From Hippasteria phrygiana (Eukaryota > Echinodermata > Asteroidea > Valvatida > Goniasteridae): DNA of 64,000 nt. Positions 39,984-51,798 of the stretch are shown here, piece by piece (the stretch's first letter is position 1; each line of letters starts with the position of its first letter). The notes beneath the pieces were generated by a model, which saw only the letters and a list, made by a program, of their open reading frames with translations, was not told the origin of the DNA and ran no database searches. The DNA lies in NCBI GenBank assembly GCA_037893225.1, contig JAZGUH010000530.1, forward strand, positions 62,001 through 126,000, given 5' to 3'. The translations under genes and the position numbers were made by a program.

Positions 39984-42530
39984 ATGAAATATCAACCAAA
40001 TTCAGTACTTTGGACATGTATCGATAGCTTAGATCTGGCGCTACATGTTGCAATTATCGGCGGCTTCTTAGAGTTAACACTTGTGGAGAAAATTCAAACC
40101 TCGCAATGTTTATTTTCTTTCCGGCCAACATCTGTGTACATGTTACCGTCTATTTATTGCTCCATGCATGTCAAATTCCCTGGGGTATGGACTTGCTTTA
40201 CTCATTCATAATTGCATGAAATATCAACCAAATTCAGTACTTTGGACATGTATCGATAGCTTAGATCTGGCGCTACATGTTGCAATTATCGGCGGCTTCT
40301 TAGAGTTAACACTTGTGGAGAAAATTCAAACCTCGCAATGTTTATTTTCTTTCCGGCCAACATCTGTGTACAGATTACCTTTTATTTATTGCTCCATGCC
40401 TGTCAAATTCCCTAGGGTATGACTTGCTTTACTCATTCATAATTGCATGAAATATCAACCAAATTCAGTAATTTTGACATGTATGGATAGCTTAGATCTG
40501 GCGCTACATGTTGCAATTATCGGCGGCTTCTTAGAGTTAAAACTTGTGGAGAAAATTCAAACCTCGCAATGTTTATTTTCTTCCCGGCCACCATCTGTGT
40601 GCAGATTACCTTTTATTTATTGCTCCATGCCTGTCAAATTCCCTAGGGTATGACTTGCTTTACTCATTCATAATTGCATGAAATATCAACCAAATTCAGT
40701 AATTTTGACATGTATGGATAGCTTAGATCTGGCGCTACATGTTGCAATCATCGGCGGCTTCTTAGAGTTAAAACTTGTGGAGAAAATTCAAACCTCGCAA
40801 TGTTTATTTTCTTTCCGGCCAACATCTGTGTGCATATTACCTTCTATTTATTGCTCCATGCCTGTCAAATTCCCTGGGGTATGGACTTGCTCTACTCATT
40901 CATAATTGCATGAAATATCAACCAAATACAGTAATTTTGACATGTATGGATAGCTTAGATCTGGCGCTACATGTTGCAATCATCGGCGGCTTCCTAGAGT
41001 TAAAACTTGTGGAGAAAATTCAAACCTCGCAATGTTTATTTTCTTTCCGGCCAACATCTGTGTGCATATTACCTTCTATTTATTGCTCCATGCCTGTCAA
41101 ATTCCCTAGGGTATGACTTGCTTTACTCATTCATAATTGCATGAAATATAAACCAAATACAGTAATTTTGACATGTATGGATAGCTTAGATCTGGCGCTA
41201 CATGTTGCAATCATCGGCGGCTTCCTAGATTTAAAACTTGTGGAGAAAATTCAAACCTCGCAATGTTTATTTTCTTTCCGGCCAACATCTGTGTGCATAT
41301 TACCTTCTATTTATTGCTCCATGCCTGTCAAATTCCCTGGGGTATGGACTTGCTTTACTCATTCATAATTGCATGAAATATCAACCAAATTCAGTAATTT
41401 TGACATGTATGGATAGCTTAGATCTGGCGCTACATGTTGCAATTATCGGCGGCTTCTTAGAGTTAAAACTTGTGGAGAAAATACAAACCTCGCAATGTTT
41501 ATTTTCTTTCCGGCCAACATCTGTGTGCATATTACCTTCTATTTATTGCTCCATGCCTGTCAAATTCCCTGGGGTATGACTTGCTTTACTCATTCATAAT
41601 TGCATGAAATATCAACCAAATTCAGTACTTTGGACATGTATGGATAGCTTAGATCTGGCGCTACATGTTGCAATTATCGGCGGCTTCTTAGAGTTAACAC
41701 TTGTGGAGAAAATTCAAACCTCGCAATGTTTATTTTCTTCCCGGCCACCATCTGTGTGCAGATTACCTTCTATTTATTGCTCCATGCCTGTCAAATTCCC
41801 TAGGGTATGACTTGCTTTACTCATTCATAATTGCATGAAATATCAACCAAATTCAGTACTTTGGACATGTATCGATAGCTTAGATCTGGCGCTACATGTT
41901 GCAATTATCGGCGGCTTCTTAGAGTTAAAACTTGTGGAGAAAATTCAAACCTCGCAATGTTTATTTTCTTTCCGGCCAACATCTGTGTACATGTTACCGT
42001 CTATTTATTGCTCCATGCATGTCAAATTCCCTGGGGTATGGACTTGCTTTACTCATTCATAATTGCATGAAATATCAACCAAATTCAGTAATTTTGACAT
42101 GTATGGATAGCTTAGATCTGGCGCTACATGTTGCAATTATCGGCGGCTTCTTAGAGTTAAAACTTGTGGAGAAAATTCAAACCTCGCAATGTTTATTTTC
42201 TTTCCGGCCAACATCTGTGTGCATATTACCTTCTATTTATTGCTCCATGCCTGTCAAATTCCCTGGGGTATGGACTTGCTTTACTCATTCATAATTGCAT
42301 GAAATATCAACCAAATTCAGTAATTTTGACATGTATGGATAGCTTAGATCTGGCGCTACATGTTGCAATTATCGGCGGCTTCTTAGAGTTAAAACATGTG
42401 GAGAAAATTCAAACCTCGCAATGTTTATTTTCTTTCCGGCCAACATCTGTGTACATGTTACCGTCTATTTATTGCTCCATGCATGTCAAATTCCCTGGGG
42501 TATGGACTTGCTTTACTCATTCATAATTGC
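39984..42530 (+). repeat. Higher-order repeat, 11-mer of 2547 bp, copy 1
   Basis: Monomers start at 39984, 40216, 40447, 40678, 40910, 41141, 41373, 41604, 41835, 42067 and 42299, with types 10-11-12-7-8-9-1-2-3-4-5. This is the most complete version of the order found in regions A and D and needs no chimeric monomer to explain it. I infer that it is close to a founder unit. A private A replaces T in the type 1 monomer near 41483 (atacaaacc). Confidence 0.92.
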
Positions 42531-45077
42531 ATGAAATATCAACCAAATTCAGTACTTTGGACATGTATCGATAGCTTAGATCTGGCGCTACATGTTGCAA
42601 TTATCGGCGGCTTCTTAGAGTTAACACTTGTGGAGAAAATTCAAACCTCGCAATGTTAATTTTCTTTCCGGCCAACATCTGTGTACATGTTACCGTCTAT
42701 TTATTGCTCCATGCATGTCAAATTCCCTGGGGTATGGACTTGCTTTATTCATTCATAATTGCATGAAATATCAACCAAATTCAGTACTTTGGACATGTAT
42801 CGATAGCTTAGATCTGGCGCTACATGTTGCAATTATCGGCGGCTTCTTAGAGTTAACACTTGTGGAGAAAATTCAAACCTCGCAATGTTTATTTTCTTTC
42901 CGGCCAACATCTGTGTACAGATTACCTTTTATTTATTGCTCCATGCCTGTCAAATTCCCTAGGGTATGACTTGCTTTACTCATTCATAATTGCATGAAAT
43001 ATCAACCAAATTCAGTAATTTTGACATGTATGGATAGCTTAGATCTGGCGCTACATGTTGCAATTATCGGCGGCTTCTTAGAGTTAAAACTTGTGGAGAA
43101 AATTCAAACCTCGCAATGTTTATTTTCTTCCCGGCCACCATCTGTGTGCAGATTACCTTTTATTTATTGCTCCATGCCTGTCAAATTCCCTAGGGTATGA
43201 CTTGCTTTACTCATTCATAATTGCATGAAATATCAACAAAATTCAGTAATTTTGACATGTATGGATAGCTTAGATCTGGCGCTACATGTTGCAATCATCG
43301 GCGGCTTCTTAGAGTTAAAACTTGTGGAGAAAATTCAAACCTCGCAATGTTTATTTTCTTTCCGGCCAACATCTGTGTGCATATTACCTTCTATTTATTG
43401 CTCCATGCCTGTCAAATTCCCTGGGGTATGGACTTGCTCTACTCATTCATAATTGCATGAAATATCAACCAAATACAGTAATTTTGACATGTATGGATAG
43501 CTTAGATCTGGCGCTACATGTTGCAATCATCGGCGGCTTCCTAGAGTTAAAACTTGTGGAGAAAATTCAAACCTCGCAATGTTTATTTTCTTTCCGGCCA
43601 ACATCTGTGTGCATATTACCTTCTATTTATTGCTCCATGCCTGTCAAATTCCCTAGGGTATGACTTGCTTTACTCATTCATAATTGCATGAAATATAAAC
43701 CAAATACAGTAATTTTGACATGTATGGATAGCTTAGATCTGGCGCTACATGTTGCAATCATCGGCGGCTTCCTAGATTTAAAACTTGTGGAGAAAATTCA
43801 AACCTCGCAATGTTTATTTTCTTTCCGGCCAACATCTGTGTGCATATTACCTTCTATTTATTGCTCCATGCCTGTCAAATTCCCTGGGGTATGGACTTGC
43901 TTTACTCATTCATAATTGCATGAAATATCAACCGAATTCAGTAATTTTGACATGTATGGATAGCTTAGATCTGGCGCTACATGTTGCAATTATCGGCGGC
44001 TTCTTAGAGTTAAAACTTGTGGAGAAAATTCAAACCTCGCAATGTTTATTTTCTTTCCGGCCAACATCTGTGTGCATATTACCTTCTATTTATTGCTCCA
44101 TGCCTGTCAAATTCCCTGGGGTATGACTTGCTTTACTCATTCATAATTGCATGAAATATCAACCAAATTCAGTACTTTGGACATGTATGGATAGCTTAGA
44201 TCTGGCGCTACATGTTGCAATTATCGGCGGCTTCTTAGAGTTAACACTTGTGGAGAAAATTCAAACCTCGCAATGTTTATTTTCTTCCCGGCCACCATCT
44301 GTGTGCAGATTACCTTCTATTTATTGCTCCATGCCTGTCAAATTCCCTAGGGTATGACTTGCTTTACTCATTCATAATTGCATGAAATATCAACCAAATT
44401 CAGTAATTTTGACATGTATGGATAGCTTAGATCTGGCGCTACATGTTGCAATTATCGGCGGCTTCTTAGAGTTAAAACTTGTGGAGAAAATTCAAACCTC
44501 GCAATGTTTATTTTCTTTCCGGCCAACATCTGTGTACATGTTACCGTCTATTTATTGCTCCATGCATGTCAAATTCCCTGGGGTATGGACTTGCTTTACT
44601 CATTCATAATTGCATGAAATATCAACCAAATTCAGTAATTTTGACATGTATGGATAGCTTAGATCTGGCGCTACATGTTGCAATTATCGGCGGCTTCTTA
44701 GAGTTAAAACTTGTGGAGAAAATTCAAACCTCGCAATGTTTATTTTCTTTCCGGCCAACATCTGTGTGCATATTACCTTCTATTTATTGCTCCATGCCTG
44801 TCAAATTCCCTGGGGTATGGACTTGCTTTACTCATTCATAATTGCATGAAATATCAACCAAATTCAGTAATTTTGACATGTATGGATAGCTTAGATCTGG
44901 CGCTACATGTTGCAATTATCGGCGGCTTCTTAGAGTTAAAACTTGTGGAGAAAATTCAAACCTCGCAATGTTTATTTTCTTTCCGGCCAACATCTGTGTA
45001 CATGTTACCGTCTATTTATTGCTCCATGCATGTCAAATTCCCTGGGGTATGGACTTGCTTTACTCATTCATAATTGC
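42531..45077 (+). repeat. Higher-order repeat, 11-mer of 2547 bp, copy 2
   Basis: Monomers start at 42531, 42763, 42994, 43225, 43457, 43688, 43920, 44151, 44382, 44614 and 44846, with types 10-11-12-7-8-9-1-2-14-4-14. Each is 2547 bp from its partner. Types 3 and 5 of copy 1 are here both type 14, differing only at 25, 29 and 39 and at 98. Private changes are T-to-A at 42658, a 14A in the type 7 monomer at 43225, and accgaattc near 43930 that creates an EcoRI site. Confidence 0.92.
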
Positions 45078-45541
45078 ATGAAATATCAACCAAATTCAGT
45101 ACTTTGGACATGTATCGATAGCTTAGATCTGGCGCTACATGTTGCAATTATCGGCGGCTTCTTAGAGTTAACACTTGTGGAGAAAATTCAAACCTCGCAA
45201 TGTTTATTTTCTTTCCGGCCAACATCTGTGTACATGTTACCGTCTATTTATTGCTCCATGCATGTCAAATTCCCTGGGGTATGGACTTGCTTTACTCATT
45301 CATAATTGCATGAAATATCAACCAAATTCAGTACTTTGGACATGTATCGATAGCTTAGATCTGGCGCTACATGTTGCAATTATCGGCGGCTTCTTAGAGT
45401 TAACACTTGTGGAGAAAATTCAAACCTCGCAATGTTTATTTTCTTTCCGGCCAACATCTGTGTACATGTTACCGTCTATTTATTGCTCCATGCATGTCAA
45501 ATTCCCTGGGGTATGGACTTGCTTTACTCATTCATAATTGC

Positions 45542-48500
45542 ATGAAATATCAACCAAATTCAGTACTTTGGACATGTATGGATAGCTTAGATCTGGCGCT
45601 ACATGTTGCAATTATCGGCGGCTTCTTATAGTTAACACTTGTGGAGAAAATTCAAACCTCGCAATGTTTATTTTCTTTCCGGCCAACATCTGTGTACATG
45701 TTACCGTCTATTTATTGCTCCATGCATGTCAAATTCCCTGGGGTATGGACTTGCTTTACTCATTCATAATTGCATGAAATATCAACCAAATACAGTAATT
45801 TTGACATGTATGGATAGCTTAGATCTGGCGCTACATGTTGCTATCATCGGCGGCTTCCTAGAGTTAAAACTTGTGGAGAAAATTCAAACCTCGCAATGTT
45901 TATTTTCTTTCCGGCCAACATCTGTGTGCATATTACCTTCTATTTATTGCTCCATGCCTGTCAAATTCCCTAGGGTATGACTTGCTTTACTCATTCATAA
46001 TTGCATGAAATATAAACAAAATACAGTAATTTTGACATGTATGGATAGCTTAGATCTGGCGCTACATGTTGCAATCATCGGCGGCTTCCTAGAGTTAAAA
46101 CTTGTGGAGACAATTCAAACCTCGCAATGTTTATTTTCTTTCCGGCCAACATCTGTGTACATGTTACCGTCTATTTATTGCTCCATGCATGTCAAATTCC
46201 CTGGGGTATGGACTTGCTTTACTCATTCATAATTGCATGAAATATCAACCAAATTCAGTACTTTGGACATGTATCGATAGCTTAGATCTGGCGCTACATG
46301 TTGCAATTATCGGCGGCTTCTTAGAGTTAACACTTGTGGAGAAAATTCAAACCTCGCAATGTTTATTTTCTTTCCGGCCAACATCTGTGTACATGTTACC
46401 GTCTATTTATTGCTCCATGCATGTCAAATTCCCTGGGGTATGGACTTGCTTTACTCATTCATAATTGCATGAAATATCAACCAAATTCAGTACTTTTGAC
46501 ATGTATGGATAGCTTAGATCTGGCGCTACATGTTGCAATTATCGGCGGCTTCTTAGAGTTAAAACTTGTGGAGAAAATTCAAACCTCGCAATGTTTATTT
46601 TCTTCCCGGCCACCATCTGTGTACAGATTACCTTTTATTTATTGCTCCATGCCTGTCAAATTCCCTAGGGTATGACTTGCTTTACTCATTCATAATTGCA
46701 TGAAATATCAACCAAATTCAGTAATTTTGACATGTATGGATAGCTTAGATCTGGCGCTACATGTTGCAATCATCGGCGGCTTCTTAGAGTTAAAACTTGT
46801 GGAGAAAATTCAAACCTCGCAATGTTTATTTTCTTTCCGGCCAACATCTGTGTGCATATTACCTTCTATTTATTGCTCCATGCCTGTCAAATTCCCTGGG
46901 GTATGGACTTGCTCTACTCATTCATAATTGCATGAAATATCAACCAAATACAGTAATTTTGACATGTATGGATAGCTTAGATCTGGCGCTACATGTTGCA
47001 ATCATCGGCGGCTTCCTAGAGTTAAAACTTGTGGAGAAAATTCAAACCTCGCAATGTTTATTTTCTTTCCGGCCAACATCTGTGTGCATATTACCTTCTA
47101 TTTATTGCTCCATGCCTGTCAAATTCCCTAGGGTATGACTTGCTTTACTCATTCATAATTGCATGAAATATAAACCAAATACAGTAATTTTGACATGTAT
47201 GGATAGCTTAGATCTGGCGCTACATGTTGCAATCATCGGCGGCTTCCTAGATTTAAAACTTGTGGAGAAAATTCAAACCTCGCAATGTTTATTTTCTTTC
47301 CGGCCAACATCTGTGTGCATATTACCTTCTATTTATTGCTCCATGCCTGTCAAATTCCCTGGGGTATGGACTTGCTTTACTCATTCATAATTGCATGAAA
47401 TATCAACCAAATTCAGTAATTTTGACATGTATGGATAGCTTAGATCTGGCGCTACATGTTGCAATTATCGGCGGCTTCTTAGAGTTAAAACTTGTGGAGA
47501 AAATTCAAACCTCGCAATGTTTATTTTCTTTCCGGCCAACATCTGTGTGCATATTACCTTCTATTTATTGCTCCATGCCTGTCAAATTCCCTGGGGTATG
47601 ACTTGCTTTACTCATTCATAATTGCATGAAATATCAACCAAATTCAGTACTTTGGACATGTATGGATAGCTTAGATCTGGCGCTACATGTTGCAATTATC
47701 GGCGGCTTCTTAGAGTTAACACTTGTGGAGAAAATTCAAACCTCGCAATGTTTATTTTCTTCCCGGCCACCATCTGTGTGCAGATTACCTTCTATTTATT
47801 GCTCCATGCCTGTCAAATTCCCTAGGGTATGACTTGCTTTACTCATTCATAATTGCATGAAATATCAACCAAATTCAGTACTTTGGACATGTATCGATAG
47901 CTTAGATCTGGCGCTACATGTTGCAATTATCGGCGGCTTCTTAGAGTTAAAACTTGTGGAGAAAATTCAAACCTCGCAATGTTTATTTTCTTTCCGGCCA
48001 ACATCTGTGTACATGTTACCGTCTATTTATTGCTCCATGCATGTCAAATTCCCTGGGGTATGGACTTGCTTTACTCATTCATAATTGCATGAAATATCAA
48101 CCAAATTCAGTAATTTTGACATGTATGGATAGCTTAGATCTGGCGCTACATGTTGCAATTATCGGCGGCTTCTTAGAGTTAAAACTTGTGGAGAAAATTC
48201 AAACCTCGCAATGTTTATTTTCTTTCCGGCCAACATCTGTGTGCATATTACCTTCTATTTATTGCTCCATGCCTGTCAAATTCCCTGGGGTATGGACTTG
48301 CTTTACTCATTCATAATTGCATGAAATATCAACCAAATTCAGTAATTTTGACATGTATGGATAGCTTAGATCTGGCGCTACATGTTGCAATTATCGGCGG
48401 CTTCTTAGAGTTAAAACATGTGGAGAAAATTCAAACCTCGCAATGTTTATTTTCTTTCCGGCCAACATCTGTGTACATGTTACCGTCTATTTATTGCTCC

Positions 48501-49712
48501 ATGCATGTCAAATTCCCTGGGGTATGGACTTGCTTTACTCATTCATAATTGCATGAAATATCAACCAAATTCAGTACTTTGGACATGTATCGATAGCTTA
48601 GATCTGGCGCTACATGTTGCAATTATCGGCGGCTTCTTAGAGTTAACACTTGTGGAGAAAATTCAAACCTCGCAATGTTTATTTTCTTTCCGGCCAACAT
48701 CTGTGTACATGTTACCGTCTATTTATTGCTCCATGCATGTCAAATTCCCTGGGGTATGGACTTGCTTTACTCATTCATAATTGCATGAAATATCAACCAA
48801 ATTCAGTAATTTTGACATGTATGGATAGCTTAGATCTGGCGCTACATGTTGCAATTATCGGCGGCTTCTTAGAGTTAAAACTTGTGGAGAAAATTCAAAC
48901 CTCGCAATGTTTATTTTCTTTCCGGCCAACATCTGTGTGCATATTACCTTCTATTTATTGCTCCATGCCTGTCAAATTCCCTGGGGTATGGACTTGCTTT
49001 ACTCATTCATAATTGCATGAAATATCAACCAAATTCAGTAATTTTGACATGTATGGATAGCTTAGATCTGGCGCTACATGTTGCAATTATCGGCGGCGTC
49101 TTAGAGTTAAAACTTGTGGAGAAAATTCAAACCTCGCAATGTTTATTTTCTTTCCGGCCAACATCTGTGTACATGTTACCGTCTATTTATTGCTCCATGC
49201 ATGTCAAATTCCCTGGGGTATGGACTTGCTTTACTCATTCATAATTGCATGAAATATCAACCAAATTCAGTACTTTGGACATGTATCGATAGCTTAGATC
49301 TGGCGCTACATGTTGCAATTATCGGCGGCTTCTTAGAGTTAACACTTGTGGAGAAAATTCAAACCTCGCAATGTTTATTTTCTTTCCGGCCAACATCTGT
49401 GTACATGTTACCGTCTATTTATTGCTCCATGCATGTCAAATTCCCTGGGGTATGGACTTGCTTTACTCATTCATAATTGCATGAAATATCAACCAAATTC
49501 AGTACTTTGGACATGTATCGATAGCTTAGATCTGGCGCTACATGTTGCAATTATCGGCGGCTTCTTAGAGTTAACACTTGTGGAGAAAATTCAAACCTCG
49601 CAATGTTTATTTTCTTTCCGGCCAACATCTGTGTACATGTTACCGTCTATTTATTGCTCCATGCATGTCAAATTCCCTGGGGTATGGACTTGCTTTACTC
49701 ATTCATAATTGC
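45542..49712 (+). repeat. Higher-order repeat, 18-mer of 4171 bp, marked by type 19
   Basis: Type order from 45542 is 19-20-21-10-22-7-8-9-1-2-3-4-5-10-4-14-10-10. The head block is unmistakable. Type 19 has 88T (45629, cttatag), type 20 has 69T (gctatc, 45842), type 21 has 14A and 107C (gagacaatt), and type 22 has 25C with 29T. Monomers 46237-48552 (10-22-7-8-9-1-2-3-4-5, 2316 bp) equal the 11-mer minus one monomer, with 11-12 replaced by the single type 22. Here type 22 also has 155A. Confidence 0.93.
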
Positions 49713-51798
49713 ATGAAATATCAACCAAATTCAGTACTTTGGACATGTATGGATAGCTTAGATCTGGCGCTACATGTTGCAATTATCGGCGGCTTCTTAT
49801 AGTTAACACTTGTGGAGAAAATTCAAACCTCGCAATGTTTATTTTCTTTCCGGCCAACATCTGTGTACATGTTACCGTCTATTTATTGCTCCATGCATGT
49901 CAAATTCCCTGGGGTATGGACTTGCTTTACTCATTCATAATTGCATGAAATATCAACCAAATACAGTAATTTTGACATGTATGGATAGCTTAGATCTGGC
50001 GCTACATGTTGCTATCATCGGCGGCTTCCTAGAGTTAAAACTTGTGGAGAAAATTCAAACCTCGCAATGTTTATTTTCTTTCCGGCCAACATCTGTGTGC
50101 ATATTACCTTCTATTTATTGCTCCATGCCTGTCAAATTCCCTAGGGTATGACTTGCTTTACTCATTCATAATTGCATGAAATATAAACAAAATACAGTAA
50201 TTTTGACATGTATGGATAGCTTAGATCTGGCGCTACATGTTGCAATCATCGGCGGCTTCCTAGAGTTAAAACTTGTGGAGACAATTCAAACCTCGCAATG
50301 TTTATTTTCTTTCCGGCCAACATCTGTGTACATGTTACCGTCTATTTATTGCTCCATGCATGTCAAATTCCCTGGGGTATGGACTTGCTTTACTCATTCA
50401 TAATTGCATGAAATATCAACCAAATTCAGTACTTTGGACATGTATCGATAGCTTAGATCTGGCGCTACATGTTGCAATTATCGGCGGCTTCTTAGAGTTA
50501 ACACTTGTGGAGAAAATTCAAACCTCGCAATGTTTATTTTCTTTCCGGCCAACATCTGTGTACATGTTACCGTCTATTTATTGCTCCATGCATGTCAAAT
50601 TCCCTGGGGTATGGACTTGCTTTACTCATTCATAATTGCATGAAATATCAACCAAATTCAGTACTTTTGACATGTATGGATAGCTTAGATCTGGCGCTAC
50701 ATGTTGCAATTATCGGCGGCTTCTTAGAGTTAAAACTTGTGGAGAAAATTCAAACCTCGCAATGTTTATTTTCTTCCCGGCCACCATCTGTGTGCAGATT
50801 ACCTTTTATTTATTGCTCCATGCCTGTCAAATTCCCTAGGGTATGACTTGCTTTACTCATTCATAATTGCATGAAATATCAACCAAATTCAGTAATTTTG
50901 ACATGTATGGATAGCTTAGATCTGGCGCTACATGTTGCAATTATCGGCGGCTTCTTAGAGTTAAAACTTGTGGAGAAAATTCAAACCTCGCAATGTTTAT
51001 TTTCTTTCCGGCCAACATCTGTGTGCATATTACCTTCTATTTATTGCTCCATGCCTGTCAAATTCCCTGGGGTATGGACTTGCTTTACTCATTCATAATT
51101 GCATGAAATATCAACCAAATTCAGTAATTTTGACATGTATGGATAGCTTAGATCTGGCGCTACATGTTGCAATTATCGGCGGCTTCTTAGAGTTAAAACT
51201 TGTGGAGAAAATTCAAACCTCGCAATGTTTATTTTCTTTCCGGCCAACATCTGTGTACATGTTACCGTCTATTTATTGCTCCATGCATGTCAAATTCCCT
51301 GGGGTATGGACTTGCTTTACTCATTCATAATTGCATGAAATATCAACCAAATTCAGTACTTTGGACATGTATCGATAGCTTAGATCTGGCGCTACATGTT
51401 GCAATTATCGGCGGCTTCTTAGAGTTAACACTTGTGGAGAAAATTCAAACCTCGCAATGTTTATTTTCTTTCCGGCCAACATCTGTGTACATGTTACCGT
51501 CTATTTATTGCTCCATGCATGTCAAATTCCCTGGGGTATGGACTTGCTTTACTCATTCATAATTGCATGAAATATCAACCAAATTCAGTACTTTGGACAT
51601 GTATCGATAGCTTAGATCTGGCGCTACATGTTGCAATTATCGGCGGCTTCTTAGAGTTAACACTTGTGGAGAAAATTCAAACCTCGCAATGTTTATTTTC
51701 TTTCCGGCCAACATCTGTGTACATGTTACCGTCTATTTATTGCTCCATGCATGTCAAATTCCCTGGGGTATGGACTTGCTTTACTCATTCATAATTGC
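49713..51798 (+). repeat. 9-mer form of the type 19 unit, 2086 bp, with an exact 9-monomer deletion
   Basis: Monomers start at 49713, 49945, 50176, 50408, 50640, 50871, 51103, 51335 and 51567, with types 19-20-21-10-22-4-14-10-10. Relative to 45542-49712 the block 7-8-9-1-2-3-4-5-10 (2085 bp, nine monomers) is absent, and 4171 minus 2085 is 2086. The head-block private variants (88T, 69T, 107C) are all kept. Type 22 here has 155G instead of 155A. Confidence 0.93.

Larger units (their letters stand above)
36972..45541 (+). repeat. Transitional region of 37 monomers with 8-mer and 11-mer units
   Basis: Type order is 16-10-11-4-4 (36972-38130), then 10-11-12-7-8-13-4-14 (38131-39983), then two 11-mers (39984-45077), then 10-10. 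This region carries the last type 16 marker (161A at 37132) and the first type 1 monomer seen since 4313 (at 41373). It therefore joins the B organisation to the A/D organisation. The monomer at 38363 begins ttgaaat, having lost the usual ATG. Confidence 0.93.
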
